From Flavobacterium pisciphilum (lineage in GTDB: Bacteria; Bacteroidota; Bacteroidia; Flavobacteriales; Flavobacteriaceae): a DNA stretch of 64,000 nt. The stretch is taken from contig NZ_JAJJMO010000001.1 of NCBI RefSeq assembly GCF_020905345.1, forward strand, positions 310,001 through 374,000, given 5' to 3'. Below the pieces are notes generated by a model that made no database searches, was not told the DNA's origin, and saw only the letters and a program-made list of their open reading frames with translations. Shown here piece by piece: positions 17,080 through 26,949 of the stretch. Position 1 is the first letter of the stretch. The number at the start of each line of letters is the position of its first letter. The translations under genes were made by a program, and so were the position numbers.

Positions 17080-18645
17080 ATGAAAAGAGCCGATTTATAC
17101 ATACGTGTTTCCACCGATGAACAAGCGGACAAGGGATATTCACAGCGTGACCAAGAGGAACGCCTGAAAAGATACTGTGCAACCAATAAGATTGCTGTTG
17201 GGCAGGTTATTTATGAAGACCATTCCGCCAAGACCTTTAACCGTCCCGAATGGACAAGATTATTGAACAGCCTTAAAAAGAGAAGTTCAAAAACTGACCT
17301 TATCCTGTTTACCAAATGGGACAGGTTCAGCCGTAATGCTGGCGATGCTTATCAAATGATTAGCACACTCAACAAACTTGGTATAGAGCCACAGGCGGTA
17401 GAACAGCCGTTAGACCTCTCCATTCCCGAAAACAAGATGATGCTTGCCATATATCTTTCTGCTCCCGAAGTAGAGAATGACCGCAGAGCATTGAATACGT
17501 TCTACGGTATGCGTAGGGCAAGGAAAGAGGGGCGTTTGATGGGTAGAGCACCTTTTGGATATATCAATAGAAGCAAAGAGGACGGACGAAAATACATTGC
17601 TCCGAAAGAACCTGAAGCAACAGCTATGCTGTGGGCTTTCAACGAAATAGCCAAAGGCGTGTTTGCCTGTGACCAAGTACGGCAAAAAATGAATAAGTTG
17701 CACAAGACAACTATAAGCCGAAGTGCATTTCACGTTGCCGTACGCAATCCGCTGTACTACGGTAAGATATTCATTGCCAAATTCAAGGACGAAGAAGCAC
17801 ATTTGGTGCAGGGTCAGCACGAACCACTTATATCCAAAGACCTCTTTGATAGGGTACAACTGATATTGGACGGAAACAAAAGGGTAGAACGTCCCAATAC
17901 CAAAATACTTTCAGACGAGAACTTGCCCCTACGTGGTTTCTTGGTATGTCCCGAATGCGGTCGCAACCTAACGGGAAGTGCTTCCAAAGGAAGAACAAGC
18001 CGTTATTACTACTATCATTGTGTTTCCTCTTGTGGCTTTCGTCAAAAAGCCGAATTAGCCAACGATATTTTTGAAAAGAGTATGCGACAGTTTGCGTTGA
18101 ACGGTACTTCTCAAATAGTAAAAAGACTTCTGTTGGACAACTACAAGAAATTCGCAAAAAATCCGTTTGACGAAAAGAAACAGATTGCACAGGAAATAGA
18201 TAAACTGAATGCAAGGTTATCAGTAGCACGCAACAAACTGCTGTCTGAAATTATTGATGACGAGGAATATCTCGAAATCAAAGATGAGTGTAGGAAACGG
18301 ATTGAGAGTTTGGAAGAACAGTTGAGCAAGGACGGTTCTGATACCAAGAAAATCAACGTAGAAAAGTCTTTGGACAGGGCTTTGAAATACATAGAAAGCA
18401 TTCCTAAAATGTACAGCGAGGGCGAAATCAGAACAAGACGGGATATAATTGGTTCGATATTCCCCGAAAAATTGGAGTTTGACGGAAAAACTTATCGAAC
18501 CGCTCGAATGAATGTAATCGCAAACTATATCTTTCAGATAACCAACGGATTACTCCAAAAAAAGAACAGGACAAACGAAAGTAAATTTCATTTGTCCTGT
18601 TTAGTAGCGGGAACAGGACTCGAACCTGTGACCTTCGGGTTATGA
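17080..18645 (+). CDS. Large serine recombinase (integrase) whose frame enters the tRNA gene
   Basis: This recombinase integrates and excises the element. The N-terminal resolvase domain has the catalytic Ser11 (YIRVSTDEQ) and the conserved FTKWDRFSRN. The recombinase domain follows (RAPFGYI to HEPLISKDLFDRV). A zinc ribbon begins at Cys290 and Cys293 (CPECGRNLTG, then YYYYHC and CGF), and a long coiled coil follows. The last residues, LVAGTGLEPVTFGL, and the TGA stop are translated from the initiator tRNA gene on the other strand, so the native C-terminus is displaced. Without that tail the shared protein is 510 residues. A hairpin with AGGACAAA/TTTGTCCT arms lies just before the core, inside the coding sequence. 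Confidence 0.92.
   Translation: MKRADLYIRVSTDEQADKGYSQRDQEERLKRYCATNKIAVGQVIYEDHSAKTFNRPEWTRLLNSLKKRSSKTDLILFTKWDRFSRNAGDAYQMISTLNKLGIEPQAVEQPLDLSIPENKMMLAIYLSAPEVENDRRALNTFYGMRRARKEGRLMGRAPFGYINRSKEDGRKYIAPKEPEATAMLWAFNEIAKGVFACDQVRQKMNKLHKTTISRSAFHVAVRNPLYYGKIFIAKFKDEEAHLVQGQHEPLISKDLFDRVQLILDGNKRVERPNTKILSDENLPLRGFLVCPECGRNLTGSASKGRTSRYYYYHCVSSCGFRQKAELANDIFEKSMRQFALNGTSQIVKRLLLDNYKKFAKNPFDEKKQIAQEIDKLNARLSVARNKLLSEIIDDEEYLEIKDECRKRIESLEEQLSKDGSDTKKINVEKSLDRALKYIESIPKMYSEGEIRTRRDIIGSIFPEKLEFDGKTYRTARMNVIANYIFQITNGLLQKKNRTNESKFHLSCLVAGTGLEPVTFGL
18601..18608. repeat. attR core, TTAGTAGC
   Basis: Right copy of the core. Bases 18605-18608 belong to the 3' end of the initiator tRNA, whose sequence continues to the right. 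The recombinase gene lies to the left and is translated through this site. Confidence 0.75.
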
Positions 18646-18677
18646 GCCCGACGAGCTGCCTACTGCTCTATCCCGCG
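18605..18677 (-). tRNA. Initiator tRNA-fMet (CAT anticodon)
   Basis: A complete cloverleaf on the minus strand. The anticodon loop is CTCATAA, flanked by GGG and CCC, the three G-C pairs typical of initiator tRNA. The acceptor stem starts with C1 unpaired against T72, also an initiator mark. The T arm has TTCGAGT between ACAGG and CCTGT. CCA is not encoded; CTA follows the discriminator A73. The element integrated at its 3' end and preserved the mature tRNA, but the downstream processing region and terminator were replaced by element sequence. Confidence 0.93.
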
Positions 18678-18689
18678 TTGTTTCGGGTG

Positions 18690-18719
18690 CAAAGATAGGT
18701 AGTTTATACAGTTAAACAA
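18690..18719 (-). promoter_or_regulatory. Consensus Bacteroidetes promoter of the initiator tRNA
   Basis: On the minus strand TTG (18717-18719), 19 bases, then TATCTTTG (18690-18697): a full -33/-7 match. Transcription would start about eight bases before the tRNA. The region from here to 18896 shows no gene. Confidence 0.8.
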
Positions 18720-18896
18720 TACAAAAAGTGAATTATTTTATACATTTTTTGTATTTTCTCAAATAACAGTTTGTAATCACCTTATAAAAAACCTGTTACC
18801 TCTTTTATTTTTTTTATGAATGATTTGTTTTTCTTCTGCTATAACTATTATGGCACAAGAAAAACAAATCATTAATACTAAATCTTCTCATAAACA

Positions 18897-20231
18897 TTAT
18901 AAAAACATGTTTAATAAAAAGCCTGAAGCTATAGTTGCGGCAATAGTAACAATACCCGGAATCATAAAACTGTGGTTAACCACATATTTACCAATGCGGG
19001 TTGTACCGGTGCGGTCAAAGTCCATAGCAGCAACTAGTGTTGGGTAACCTGGTAATATAAAATCTCCATTTACGCCAGGAAACATTGCTATAAGATGTGC
19101 AGGTGCAATTCCTAATGACAAGCCTATTGGCATCATTATTCTAGTGGTTGCGGCCTGACTGAAAGTTAAAGCACTCATAATTACCAAAGCAATAGCAAAC
19201 GTAAACGGATATTCTGATGTAACATCTCTGAAGGTCTGTTCTATCAAAACTTCATTAGCACTCATAAAAGTAGCACTCATCCATACTACTCCTAGTACAG
19301 ATACAACCGCAGTTGCCATTGAAGTAAACAGACTCATTTTTGATACTGAAACAGCAGATGTTTTTGTAATAATCATTATCAATGCTGAAGCTGAAAGTGT
19401 TATCATTATAATTAATCCCGTAAGATTAATAGAGCCATCTGCTCCTACAGCAAATCCTTCGGTTCCTGGACCAACATTGGGTATGAATTGTGGAAAAGCA
19501 CCAAAAAAGATAATAAGTAATATTGCAGTACCAAAGATAAAAACAGCCGTTTTAGCACCTGGCTTTAATTCTCTATTTGACTCTGATGTTTTGTCAATAC
19601 TCTCAGCAAATTCTGGATTTTTCATTTTTTCTATAAACTCTGGATCATCACTAAGTTCTTTGCCTTTTTTCCACACAGAAATAACCCCTGCTGTAATCCC
19701 TATCAAACAAGCCGGAATACATACTTTCATAATATCTACAACTGCTGTAGAATAAGCAAGTACCGCTGCCAATGAAGCTGTAGCAGCACTCATTGGGCTA
19801 CCTGTAAGTGCCATGTGTGATGCAACTACTGATATACTCAATGGCCTTTCTGGACGTATTCTTTTTTTTGCTGATACCTCTGATATAATGGGAAGTAGCG
19901 AATAAACAATATGTGCTGTACCCGCAAACAAGCATAAAAAATAAACTGTAAATGGTGCAATAAAAGTAATATGCTTTGGATTACGTCGGATAATCTTTTC
20001 GGCAATGCTTACCAAATAATCCAAACCTCCAGCTGCCTGTAATGTGGCAGCTGTGGTTACAATGGCTAAAATGATAAGAAGTACCGCTATAGGTGGATCA
20101 GCTGGGCGCATATGAAAAATCAAGACAAATATGAGCAGTCCTATCATTCCCATAACACCTAGACCAATTCCCTTAAGCCGTGACCCTATAAGGATCATAG
20201 CCAAAAGTATAGCGAACTGTACTAATATCAT
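18897..20231 (-). CDS. dcuB: Anaerobic C4-dicarboxylate transporter, DcuA/DcuB family
   Basis: The 444-residue inner-membrane antiporter has ten or more hydrophobic segments and the Dcu signatures LFAGTAHIVYSLLPIISE and ASHMALTGSPMSAATASLAA. It exchanges fumarate, malate or aspartate for succinate. Length matches E. coli DcuB (about 446). It is the last gene of a leftward operon after porin, asparaginase and aspartase, and its start overlaps the aspartase stop by 4 bp. In this setting it likely imports aspartate or fumarate and exports succinate during fumarate respiration. DcuA and DcuB cannot be told apart from sequence alone. Confidence 0.9.
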   Translation of the reverse strand: MILVQFAILLAMILIGSRLKGIGLGVMGMIGLLIFVLIFHMRPADPPIAVLLIILAIVTTAATLQAAGGLDYLVSIAEKIIRRNPKHITFIAPFTVYFLCLFAGTAHIVYSLLPIISEVSAKKRIRPERPLSISVVASHMALTGSPMSAATASLAAVLAYSTAVVDIMKVCIPACLIGITAGVISVWKKGKELSDDPEFIEKMKNPEFAESIDKTSESNRELKPGAKTAVFIFGTAILLIIFFGAFPQFIPNVGPGTEGFAVGADGSINLTGLIIMITLSASALIMIITKTSAVSVSKMSLFTSMATAVVSVLGVVWMSATFMSANEVLIEQTFRDVTSEYPFTFAIALVIMSALTFSQAATTRIMMPIGLSLGIAPAHLIAMFPGVNGDFILPGYPTLVAAMDFDRTGTTRIGKYVVNHSFMIPGIVTIAATIASGFLLNMFL

Positions 20232-21637
20232 GAAGTAATAAATTTAGGATTAATAAGGTTTTCTATTGAGTAAATCTCATCCCATTTATTTTGGCTAATA
20301 AGCTTTCTTTCATTTACCACAATATCATGTATCGATTTACCGCTTTTAAGAGCTTCTTTGGCTATGCTTGCAGAAGCTTCATACCCAAGAATCGGATTAA
20401 GTTGCGTAACAATACCAATACTATTCATTACCAAGTCTTTTGCATGTTCTGCATTAGCAGTAATACCTACAATACATTTGTCTTTTAAAGTATTACAAGC
20501 TTTAGCTAGATATTCTAGTGATGTGAATAAGGCAAATCCTATTACTGGCTCCATTACATTTAATTGTAACTGCCCTGCTTCTGCTGCCATGGTAACCGTT
20601 AAATCGGCTCCGATAACATAAAAGCAAGTTTGATTTACCACTTCTGGAATAACAGGATTTACTTTTCCTGGCATAATTGATGATCCTGGCTGAAGGGCTG
20701 GTAAATTAATTTCATTAAACCCACAACGCGGTCCGCTGCTCAATAAACGAAGGTCATTACAAACCTTACTTAACTTGATGGCGCTTCTTTTTAAAGTACC
20801 ACTCAATTCTACAAAAGCACTAGGATCATAAGTAGCTTCAAATAAATCCCCTGCAAGCGTAACAGGAACTCCACTTACTTCTGCAAGATATTTTACACAA
20901 AGTTCTGGGTATCCTTCTGGTGCATTTACCTTACTACCAATGGCAGTAGCTCCCATATTTACTTCGGTAATTAACTGTTCTGCTTGTAACAAACGTTGAA
21001 TGTCTTCACCAATGGTTGTTGCAAATGCATTAAATTCTTGACCTAATGTCATTGGTACAGCATCTTGCAATTGGGTACGTCCCATTTTTATTATATCAGC
21101 AAACTCTTGTCCTTTTTGATAAAATGCCTCTTTTAGTTGTGCCAATGCATCTGCAAAAGCATCTATTTTAAGGTAAATAGCGATTCTAAAAGCTGATGGA
21201 TAGGCATCGTTGGTACTTTGCGAAAGGTTTACATGGTTATTAGGATGAAGGTGTTCATATTCTCCTTTTTGGTAGCCTAAATATTCTAATCCTAAGTTAG
21301 CAATTACCTCATTTGCGTTCATATTTGTAGATGTACCTGCTCCTCCTTGAATAAGATCACTTATAAACTGGTCAGCAAATTCTCCTGCAATAAGGCGATC
21401 ACATGCATAAATAATAGCTTCTGCTTTTTTTGCATCCAATACACCCAGATCTCTGTTAGCCATTGCTGCTGCTTTTTTCACATAACCAAAAGCCTTAATA
21501 AACAAAGGTTCTGATCCAATAGGAATACCTGTTATATCAAAATTTTCTTTAGCACGTACTGTTTGTACTCCATAATAACAATTGTTTGGTATTTGTTTTT
21601 CTCCAAGAAAATCGTGTTCTGTACGAAAGTTGCTCAT
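20228..21637 (-). CDS. aspA: Aspartate ammonia-lyase (aspartase)
   Basis: The enzyme deaminates L-aspartate to fumarate and ammonia in the cytoplasm. At 469 residues it matches the family. The aspartase/fumarase signature GSSIMPGKVNP is at 318-328 with Ser320 as the likely catalytic base, and GTSTNMNANEVIAN starts at 101. SSIMPGKVNP is shared with class II fumarase, but the operon with asparaginase and Dcu supports aspartase. It lies 30 bp after the asparaginase stop and overlaps the transporter gene. Confidence 0.92.
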   Translation of the reverse strand: MSNFRTEHDFLGEKQIPNNCYYGVQTVRAKENFDITGIPIGSEPLFIKAFGYVKKAAAMANRDLGVLDAKKAEAIIYACDRLIAGEFADQFISDLIQGGAGTSTNMNANEVIANLGLEYLGYQKGEYEHLHPNNHVNLSQSTNDAYPSAFRIAIYLKIDAFADALAQLKEAFYQKGQEFADIIKMGRTQLQDAVPMTLGQEFNAFATTIGEDIQRLLQAEQLITEVNMGATAIGSKVNAPEGYPELCVKYLAEVSGVPVTLAGDLFEATYDPSAFVELSGTLKRSAIKLSKVCNDLRLLSSGPRCGFNEINLPALQPGSSIMPGKVNPVIPEVVNQTCFYVIGADLTVTMAAEAGQLQLNVMEPVIGFALFTSLEYLAKACNTLKDKCIVGITANAEHAKDLVMNSIGIVTQLNPILGYEASASIAKEALKSGKSIHDIVVNERKLISQNKWDEIYSIENLINPKFITS

Positions 21638-21667
21638 AATATTATTTATTAAATTAGTAAAAGGAAA

Positions 21668-22717
21668 TTAAAACTGGAAAAAATAATCCTGTAGTTCTTT
21701 TTTATTTTTTGTTTTTGTAAGTCCAAGCATTAATAATATTCTTGCTTTTTGTGGATTAAGATTATCAGACACAACGGTACCAAGTTCACCGTCATTAGTT
21801 TCTCCGTCTAATACCACCCTGCCTTCAACACAACGGCTTGAACGACAAACTGTAATATTAGCTTTAGTTGCTTTTTTAATAGCATCAGTAAAGGCTTTTG
21901 AAAAATTTCCATTTCCAACACCAGCTATTATAATACCATTCACTTTTTGCTTTACTAGATAATCTATATAAGCAGGAGATGCATCAGCATACATATATAC
22001 GATTTCAACTTTTGGTAATTTCGTATTATTATTTACCTCAAAAGATTTTCCTTTTGCATTTTCTCTTACTGGTGTTTTATAATATACAACACGCCCATCA
22101 TACACTTCTCCAAGCGGGCCTGAATCTGGAGATTTAAAAGCATTTACTTTAGTAGTGCTCGTTTTAGTTACTTCTCTAGAATCATATATTGATTCGTTAA
22201 AAGATACTAATACACCACGTCCTTTACTGTTAGGATCTGCAGCCACAGTAATCGCATCAAAAAGGTTTTTAGGCCCATCTGCACTAATAGCTGTTGCTGG
22301 ACGCATGGATCCGGTAAGTACAACTGGTAAGTTGTTTGGCAAAACTAAGTTAAGAAAATAAGCTGTTTCTTCTTGAGTATCAGTACCATGAGTAATAACA
22401 ACACCATCAGCTTCGTTTTTGCTTGCTATTTCATTAATACGTACTGCTAGTTTTTTCCATATTTCTATGCTCATATCTTGACTCCCTACTGAAGATATTT
22501 GCTCACCGCTGATATCTGCGATAGCATTTACAGTAGGGATACTCCCTATCAGGTCTGATACAGGAATTTTTCCTGCAGTATACCCTGCCCTATCTGAAGA
22601 TTTTCCTTCACCTGCAATTGTTCCTCCAGTAGCAAGAATTATAATTCTTGGCTTTTGTTGTCCAAAAGCCATAGATGTTGCTATAAACAACAAAAATACG
22701 AGTACTAATTTTTTCAT
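21668..22717 (-). CDS. ansB: Periplasmic L-asparaginase, type II
   Basis: The enzyme hydrolyses asparagine to aspartate and ammonia. I start at Met10 of the longer frame, which gives a clean signal peptide (MKKLVLVFLLFIATSMAFG) and about 349 residues. Catalytic threonines are Thr33 (LATGGTIAG) and Thr112 with Asp113 (THGTDTQEE); Tyr46 (AGYTAG) fits the flexible lid tyrosine. A periplasmic position between outer-membrane porin and inner-membrane Dcu fits a pathway from asparagine to aspartate to fumarate. It follows the porin start-to-stop on the same strand with a 32-bp gap. Confidence 0.92.
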   Translation of the reverse strand: MKKLVLVFLLFIATSMAFGQQKPRIIILATGGTIAGEGKSSDRAGYTAGKIPVSDLIGSIPTVNAIADISGEQISSVGSQDMSIEIWKKLAVRINEIASKNEADGVVITHGTDTQEETAYFLNLVLPNNLPVVLTGSMRPATAISADGPKNLFDAITVAADPNSKGRGVLVSFNESIYDSREVTKTSTTKVNAFKSPDSGPLGEVYDGRVVYYKTPVRENAKGKSFEVNNNTKLPKVEIVYMYADASPAYIDYLVKQKVNGIIIAGVGNGNFSKAFTDAIKKATKANITVCRSSRCVEGRVVLDGETNDGELGTVVSDNLNPQKARILLMLGLTKTKNKKELQDYFFQF

Positions 22718-22749
22718 TTTTTTAATATTTATTGAGTTAATCATGTTTA

Positions 22750-23991
22750 TTAGAAATTAAATAGCATTCCGAAATTAATGCGGACAGCGTTTGCTCCTTG
22801 TTTACTTCCATCACTGTATTGTAATTCTTTGTAACCAATTTGTGGTTCAAAACCAAGGGTAAGAAAATCAAAGTAATCATAAGAGATATTAAGTGTAAAC
22901 TGGTAATTGGTCATTTTATCCCATCCAGCCTGAGTACCTCCTCCATCATAAAAATGATTATATGAGGTCATAAGCATCGTGTTAAATTTTTTATTCCAAT
23001 AGCGTTGATAGGATATAAAACCAGCATGCACAGGCATCAGATCTAGTTTTCCAGAAAAATCTGATCTCGCAAAACCATCAAGTCCCGACCCGCCTAGAGC
23101 TAAAAAATAATCACTAATCCCCTTACCTATTGTCCATTGTGCTTGCAAGTTATTTACTAAACCTGATTTTTTTCTAAAAAATATGCTCGTAATTGCTGTA
23201 ATACCACCGGCATCTTGTGAGGCAAAATCAAACTCAGTTTCTCCTGCAGCAATATTCTCAGAATCGTATGCAATATTGCGGTAAAGACCTGCTAATTTCA
23301 TAAATCCTCCATTATCAAAAGCATATCTTATACCTGCCACTACATCTGGAAGCCTAGATGGTGCATAATCTACACCGTGAGCTGTATTTAATGTGTAATC
23401 ATACAAACGACGTGGCTCCATAGTTTCTGCTGATAATTCAAAAGCAGTATGTCCATTTTCTTTAAAGTGTCCTGTATAGCGAATTTGGATTCTGCGCGAA
23501 AGTACCATCCCTGTAGGTCCATCCCAATCTAACAATGGCGAAGGCCATAAGGATGAATCTCCAAAGTTTGACCAGTTTTGCCCAATCATCCAATTCTCAT
23601 ATTGAATCCAAGCATGACGGAGTCTAAATTGTGATGTGTTGTTTGCTCCTTCAAAATCTGCTTCCAGCATTGATTTTAATTCTTTACCATTATTTAGTTG
23701 TATTGTGCTTACGAAACGCAACTGTGACTGTCTCATGTCCATGCTAAAAGCAGGTATATCTAAACCTGTAACATCATTCTTATGAATAAGAAAAGAACTA
23801 TTGCCATCAAGGCTTCCTTTAATATCATAAATACCATTTAACTTAAGCCTACCTGTAAGCCTTGCTTTGATTTTGGGTTTTCCGTTTAAAGTGTCTTTTG
23901 ATTCAACTGCCATTAATTGTGCACTTAATGAGTTACTAAACAACATTAAGGAACAAAAAAAGGCCAACAAAAAAAGTTTGTTTTGTTTCAT
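22750..23991 (-). CDS. DcaP-like outer-membrane porin, copy 1
   Basis: The 413-residue protein has a signal peptide (residues 1-25, ending SLSAQ) and a beta-barrel pattern of alternating residues ending in a terminal Phe (INFGMLFNF), as porins do. Segments such as SMDMRQSQLRFVSTIQL and AWIQYENWMIGQNWSNFGD resemble DcaP-type porins, some of which pass dicarboxylates. First in the leftward operon with ansB, aspA and dcu, so probably it admits asparagine, aspartate or other dicarboxylates. An inverted repeat TATACCT/AGGTATA at 24056-24073 lies upstream. Confidence 0.75.
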   Translation of the reverse strand: MKQNKLFLLAFFCSLMLFSNSLSAQLMAVESKDTLNGKPKIKARLTGRLKLNGIYDIKGSLDGNSSFLIHKNDVTGLDIPAFSMDMRQSQLRFVSTIQLNNGKELKSMLEADFEGANNTSQFRLRHAWIQYENWMIGQNWSNFGDSSLWPSPLLDWDGPTGMVLSRRIQIRYTGHFKENGHTAFELSAETMEPRRLYDYTLNTAHGVDYAPSRLPDVVAGIRYAFDNGGFMKLAGLYRNIAYDSENIAAGETEFDFASQDAGGITAITSIFFRKKSGLVNNLQAQWTIGKGISDYFLALGGSGLDGFARSDFSGKLDLMPVHAGFISYQRYWNKKFNTMLMTSYNHFYDGGGTQAGWDKMTNYQFTLNISYDYFDFLTLGFEPQIGYKELQYSDGSKQGANAVRINFGMLFNF

Positions 23992-24055
23992 AATTTATAA
24001 AATTTTGTGGATAATGATATTCCCTGTATTTCGTTTTCGGAATGACTAATACGAC

Positions 24056-24073
24056 TATACCTTTACAGGTATA
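24056..24073. promoter_or_regulatory. Inverted repeat upstream of the porin operon
   Basis: Seven-base arms TATACCT and AGGTATA around four bases, 65 bp upstream of the first porin start. It may be an operator. No matching regulator is in the window. The rest of the gap to 24482 is AT-rich with no gene. Confidence 0.35.
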
Positions 24074-24482
24074 AGTAAAATAATTATAAATTTTTCTCTA
24101 GATTAAATTAACTAGATGATGTGGTATTGTAAATATCTCAATGGTTTAAAATCTTCTTCAAAAGATTTAATCGATTCTTTTATTTCTACAAAAAAAGGGT
24201 AACATAAGTTAATCAATAAGAAGCTACCTTTTTCATACAATTCTAAATATTAGATTTTGTATAAAACCAATGCTATTTACAAATATAAAAAAAATACTGC
24301 AAAATCTTACAAAAGGAAATTTGTTTATTCCTTAATAATTGCTTACTATTTAATAAAATCATTATTTATTTTTTAATAATTCATTATTAACGGGTAAGTT
24401 TGCTTTAAAATTAAAGAATAAATAATACTTTCATTTATAGTCCTTTTCAATAAAACTATAATTAATACTCTAATCGTAATTA
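24074..24482. other. AT-rich intergenic region between the two porin genes
   Basis: No coding sequence, RNA gene or clear terminator visible. Composition is very AT-rich with short repeats of the TTAATAATT type. Confidence 0.5.
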
Positions 24483-25724
24483 TTAGAAATTAAATAACAT
24501 ACCAAAATTAATTCGAATGGCATTAGCTCCTTGTGTACTACCATCACTATATTCTACTTCTTTATAAGCAATTTGCGGTTCCAAACCAACTGTAAAACAA
24601 TCAAATAAATCATAAGAGGCATTAAGTGTAATCTGATAATTAGTCATTTTATCCCAGCCAGCTTGAGTACCTACTCCATCATAAAAACAACTATAAGAAA
24701 GCATAGTCATCGAGTTAAATTTTTTATTCCAGTAACACTGATAAGAAACATAACCTGCATGCACAGGTAAAAGATCTAATTTTCCTGAAAAATCAGATCT
24801 TGCAAAACCATTAAGACCATAACCGGACATAGCAGAAAAATAATCACTAATTCCTTTTCCTATTGTCCATTGTGCCTGTACATTCCTTAATAATCCTGAT
24901 TTATTTCTAAAAAATATACTCGTAATTGCTGTGACACCTCCCCCATTTTGAGAAACAAAGTTAGATTCAAAACCTCCAGATGCTACATCCTCAGATTCAA
25001 ATCCAATACTGCGATAAAGACCTGCTAATTTCATAAAGCCTCCATTATCAAAAACATATTTTATAGCTGCAACTACATCAGGAGCTTTAGATGCTGCATA
25101 ATTTACACCATGAGTAGGGCTTAAGGTATAATCATACAAACTATTTGATTCCAAATACTCAGCAGACAGCTCATAAGCAATATTTCCTTTTTCTTTAAAA
25201 TGTCCCGTATATCGAACTTGAATTTTACGAGAAAGCACCATCCCTACAGGCCCATCCCAATCTAGCAAAGATGCTGGCCATAACGCCGAATCTCCAAAAG
25301 TCGACCAATTTTGCCCTACCATCCAATTTTCATATTGAATCCATGCATGGCGTAGTCTGAACTGAGACGTATTGTTCGCTCCTATAAAATCGGCCTCTAG
25401 CATAGATTTCAACTCTTTGCCATTATCTAGTTGTATCATACTCACAAAACGCAACTGAGACTGTCTCATATCCATACTAAAAGCAGACCCATCTAAACTA
25501 GAAACACCATCTTCATGAATAAATGGAGAATTATAATTACCAAGACTACGCTTAATATCATAAATACCATTTAACTTTAGCCTACCTATAAGCCTTGCCT
25601 TGACTTTAGACTTTCCGTTCATTGTATCTTTAGATTCTATTGCCATTAACTGTGCTTTCAGTGAGTTGCTTAATACTATTAAAAAGAAAAAAAGGACTGA
25701 TAGCAAAAAATTATTTTGTTTCAT
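24483..25724 (-). CDS. DcaP-like outer-membrane porin, copy 2
   Basis: Also 413 residues, and a clear paralogue of copy 1: the segments ESKDT, SMDMRQSQLRFVS, GANNTSQFRLRHAWIQYENW, SSLWP/SALWP and the last residues IRINFGMLFNF are shared nearly throughout. Differences cluster in the loops (SPTHGVNYAASKAPDV in place of NTAHGVDYAPSRLPDV), which suggests altered pore selectivity. The signal peptide is at residues 1-24. It has its own upstream region and is separate from the ansB operon, so it may be expressed under other conditions. A tandem duplication is the simplest origin. Confidence 0.75.
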   Translation of the reverse strand: MKQNNFLLSVLFFFLIVLSNSLKAQLMAIESKDTMNGKSKVKARLIGRLKLNGIYDIKRSLGNYNSPFIHEDGVSSLDGSAFSMDMRQSQLRFVSMIQLDNGKELKSMLEADFIGANNTSQFRLRHAWIQYENWMVGQNWSTFGDSALWPASLLDWDGPVGMVLSRKIQVRYTGHFKEKGNIAYELSAEYLESNSLYDYTLSPTHGVNYAASKAPDVVAAIKYVFDNGGFMKLAGLYRSIGFESEDVASGGFESNFVSQNGGGVTAITSIFFRNKSGLLRNVQAQWTIGKGISDYFSAMSGYGLNGFARSDFSGKLDLLPVHAGYVSYQCYWNKKFNSMTMLSYSCFYDGVGTQAGWDKMTNYQITLNASYDLFDCFTVGLEPQIAYKEVEYSDGSTQGANAIRINFGMLFNF

Positions 25725-26276
25725 GATATATAATTTATGGAATAATAATCCCGGTTTGTTAACTTTTGAAATAGTTTATGCAATTACACCTTACATAACC
25801 ATATTTTAAGGTTACTATAAGTGTTTTTTAAAATTGCTGTAGATTAAAGTGACTAGCTTAGTGCATCATAAATAGCGCACTAGATTCAAAAGACTTTATA
25901 TTAATTGTCCTCAAGATTTAATTATTCTAGTATTCGTACCCCCTACACATTAGCAGGTAACAATTGAATAATTTTATTGGATAAAAAGTATTTTTTTGTA
26001 ATACAGTTCTTTATATTACATAATTTATACAAATAAACTACATTTATAAAAATAATAAAAAAAAACCTACAAATATTAATTTAATTATATTTTTATTCTG
26101 ATTAGTAAACGAAATTAGCTACAAACTAATATGAATACCTATTATTACAAGTATTTTAAAAAATACAATTAGACTATTTAAATCCATTCCAATTTGCATT
26201 TTTAATTGAAAGATTCTTCTTAAAATTCAAGGATTAATAGTAAATTAGAATCTCCTAATCTAATTAAGTTATTAAA
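25725..26276. other. Divergent regulatory region between porin copy 2 and the frd/sdh operon
   Basis: About 550 bp, very AT-rich, with no gene. An imperfect inverted repeat (AACCATATTTTAAGGTT) lies about 75 bp upstream of the porin start. Promoters for both directions must lie here. Confidence 0.5.
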
Positions 26277-26284
26277 TAATCTTG
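26277..26284 (+). promoter_or_regulatory. Near-consensus -7 box TAATCTTG of the frd/sdh operon
   Basis: One mismatch from TAnnTTTG, seven bases before the ATG of the cytochrome b gene. That would leave almost no leader. An alternative promoter farther upstream is possible. Confidence 0.35.
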
Positions 26285-26291
26285 CAAATAA

Positions 26292-26948
26292 ATGAAATCT
26301 ACTACTTTAAAAAACAAGATCATTATCGCCGGCACTGGTCTCTTTCTATGCTTTTTTCTTGTGATACATTTACTAGGTAACCTACAACTTTTTTTACCCG
26401 AAGATCAAGCTAGAGAGCAATTTAATTGGTACTCTAAATTATTGTCTGGTAATATGTTTATCAAAATCATTTCATGGGTATTGTATTTATCTTTAATAGG
26501 TCACGCTCTTTATGCGATAATGATTACCATAAAAAACAATACTGCAAATGGGAAAAACTACCATTACGACAAAAGAAATTTTGCTAGCGCATGGAACAGT
26601 CGAAATATGGGGATATTGGGTACTATCCTACTCCTTTTCCTTATAATCCATTTTAAAGACTTTTGGTATGCTTATAAATTTACCGATTTACCTCTAGATG
26701 CAGCCGGAAATAAAGATCTATACGAGATTGTTGTACAATCCTATTCGCAATTATGGTATGTTATCATTTATGAAATCTCTTTTGTAGCATTGGGGTTTCA
26801 TTTGTTACATGGTTTTTTTAGCGCATCAAGAACACTAGGTCTTTATCATCCAAAATATGTAAAGGCTATAAAAATATTTGGATGGGGATATACCCTAATC
26901 ATTACAGGAGGTTTCATGGCAATTCCACTTTATATTTATTTAAAATAG
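26292..26948 (+). CDS. frdC: Succinate dehydrogenase/fumarate reductase cytochrome b subunit (B558 type)
   Basis: The 218-residue membrane anchor has five hydrophobic helices, as in the single-subunit diheme B558 family of Bacteroidetes and Bacillus. Heme-ligand candidates include His26 (FLVIHLLGN), the His in [10 protein letters not shown], and later His residues in [13 protein letters not shown] and [11 protein letters not shown]. It exchanges electrons with menaquinone. Its stop is one base before frdA. Diheme enzymes of this type can work in either direction; the neighbouring aspartase and Dcu genes favour fumarate reduction. Confidence 0.88.
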   Translation: MKSTTLKNKIIIAGTGLFLCFFLVIHLLGNLQLFLPEDQAREQFNWYSKLLSGNMFIKIISWVLYLSLIGHALYAIMITIKNNTANGKNYHYDKRNFASAWNSRNMGILGTILLLFLIIHFKDFWYAYKFTDLPLDAAGNKDLYEIVVQSYSQLWYVIIYEISFVALGFHLLHGFFSASRTLGLYHPKYVKAIKIFGWGYTLIITGGFMAIPLYIYLK

Positions 26949-26949
26949 T

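Noticed and set aside
20228..21637. Class II fumarase instead of aspartase
   Set aside because: The families share the GSSIMPGKVNP signature, but the operon with asparaginase and Dcu favours aspartase.
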